Source of the DNA: Macrolepiota albuminosa
Lineage: Eukaryota > Basidiomycota > Agaricomycetes > Agaricales > Agaricaceae
DNA: 64,000 bases
Assembly (NCBI GenBank): GCA_027475525.1
Contig: JAMWFC010000049.1
Coordinates: 4,758,947-4,822,946, forward strand
Direction of reading: 5' to 3'
The notes under the pieces: model-generated
The model's database searches: none
What the model was told of the DNA's origin: nothing
Seen by the model: the letters and a program-made list of their open reading frames with translations, nothing else
Shown: positions 63,433 through 64,000 of the stretch, in pieces
Position numbering within the stretch: position 1 is the first letter of the stretch
Layout: every line of letters begins with the position of its first letter
Position numbers and translations under genes: made by a program

Positions 63433-64000
63433 TCAAACATTGAGGTCGAGATCGAAGTCGGGGTCGTACAACACGTCGTGGGTCTTGGTAGACTCCAGAT
63501 TCTTCATCTGAACGTCTTCGGAGATGGGACCCGTCAGGGTAGAGGGATTGCAAGTCCCTTGGGGGCTATCAGGTGCATATCGATTCTCTAAAAAGGCTCC
63601 ATCTGCCCCTCTAACCACAGGACTACCCCGGGAGTTCCTCCCAACTTCCGGGTTTGAGGGTAAAGGCTGGGGTCCGTGCGGAGCGGTCATCTGCGAGCTG
63701 GGCGGCACGGGAGGCAAATTACTGGATTAGGACCCACGAGGGGGTGAACGCGATTGATCACGTCGCGACTCGTTGTCAGATAAGTCATCCCCATCGCTAT
63801 CATCAGAGTAGGACTCATTGCTGTCCTCATTGTCTCGCTCCTTGCACTCATCACGACGCCGTTGATAGAAATAGTTCTTGGTTGAATTGGCGATGTGAGG
63901 CTGCTGTAATGCAGCAAGGGTGGTATTGAGCATGACCAAGTTGACATGTCCATGGTTAGAGATTAGACCTATAGTGATGAGATCACGGTATTGTTTCTTA
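63433..64000 (-). CDS. Partial acidic ORF entering from the right edge
   Basis: A minus-strand frame, open at the window edge, reads KKQYRDLITIGLISNHGHVN, TTLAALQQPHIANSTKNYFY, a Glu/Asp/Ser-rich run (DNEDSNESYSDDSDGDDLSD) and RRDQSRSPPRGS, then TAG at 63727-63729, continuing in phase SNLPPVPPSSQMTAPHGPQP to a stop at 63433. It looks like the hydrophilic part of a gag-like or transposon-associated protein, but no domain is visible. The stretch from 63144 to 63432 shows no gene. Confidence 0.35.

Noticed and set aside
1..64000. CRISPR arrays, bacterial operons or riboswitches
   Set aside because: All repeats are explained by eukaryotic mobile elements or minisatellites; genes have spliceosomal introns.

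Overview
The window looks like nuclear DNA of an agaricomycete (mushroom-forming) basidiomycete. Host genes are broken by many 45-60 bp GT-AG introns. The families seen are typical of that group: a DUF6697-like protein, an agaric-expanded P-loop NTPase, and a KDZ-superfamily DNA transposon. There is no bacterial, organellar or CRISPR content. All homology calls come from reading motifs by eye; no database was searched.

Left part (1-25.9 kb). The window opens in the 3' half of a DIRS-like tyrosine-recombinase retrotransposon (1-2668). A gene-bearing stretch follows: an unrecognised intron-rich locus (about 2996-4825, +), eIF2A (4882-6863, -), a COA1-like mitochondrial fragment (6.97-7.3 kb, -), a DUF6697-like coiled-coil protein (8003-9817, +), an unrecognised gene with an 18-bp minisatellite (10148-12530, -), the ribosomal protein uS8/RPS22 gene (13981-14522, +), a DEDDy 3'-5' exonuclease gene with an in-frame stop (17306-20189, +) and a frameshifted P-loop NTPase (21431-24055, -) bracketed by direct repeats of about 105 bp. 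Next comes the 5' half of a class III CoA-transferase gene (24709-25898).

Right part (25.9-62.6 kb) is a nest of insertions at least three layers deep. The CoA-transferase gene is cut at a Val-Gly-Pro-Lys codon run by a 6.4-kb LINE (25899-62207; 13-bp target duplication, ATTC tail), and its 3' half resumes at 62221. The LINE is cut within ORF2 by a roughly 30-kb KDZ-type DNA transposon (30490-60364; 8-bp target duplication ACCCYGAC, inverted repeats of about 2.1 kb). That transposon carries its transposase (39770-43405), three companion genes (35226-37121, 37244-39527, 43604-45647) and about a dozen tRNA-like modules, four of them in a tandem array. Three LTR-class insertions sit inside the transposon. 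Two are solo LTRs in the left inverted repeat (31103-32052, 33524-34264), exposed because the right repeat keeps the empty sites. The third is a nearly intact 11.4-kb chromodomain Gypsy element (46784-58196; 176-bp LTRs with two differences, target duplication AGAAC).

Working picture. The KDZ element appears to supply its own transposase and accessory proteins. Its tRNA-like units have A boxes, B boxes, downstream T-runs and compensatory changes in the acceptor stem, which suggests they may be transcribed by RNA polymerase III. The Gypsy element keeps gag-protease and pol in one frame separated by UGA-CUAG, a known readthrough context. In-frame TGA codons recur in many of the decaying genes, as expected if CpG deamination converts CGA to TGA.

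The right edge (62.6-64 kb) holds a candidate 202-bp LTR and a partial acidic ORF on the minus strand.
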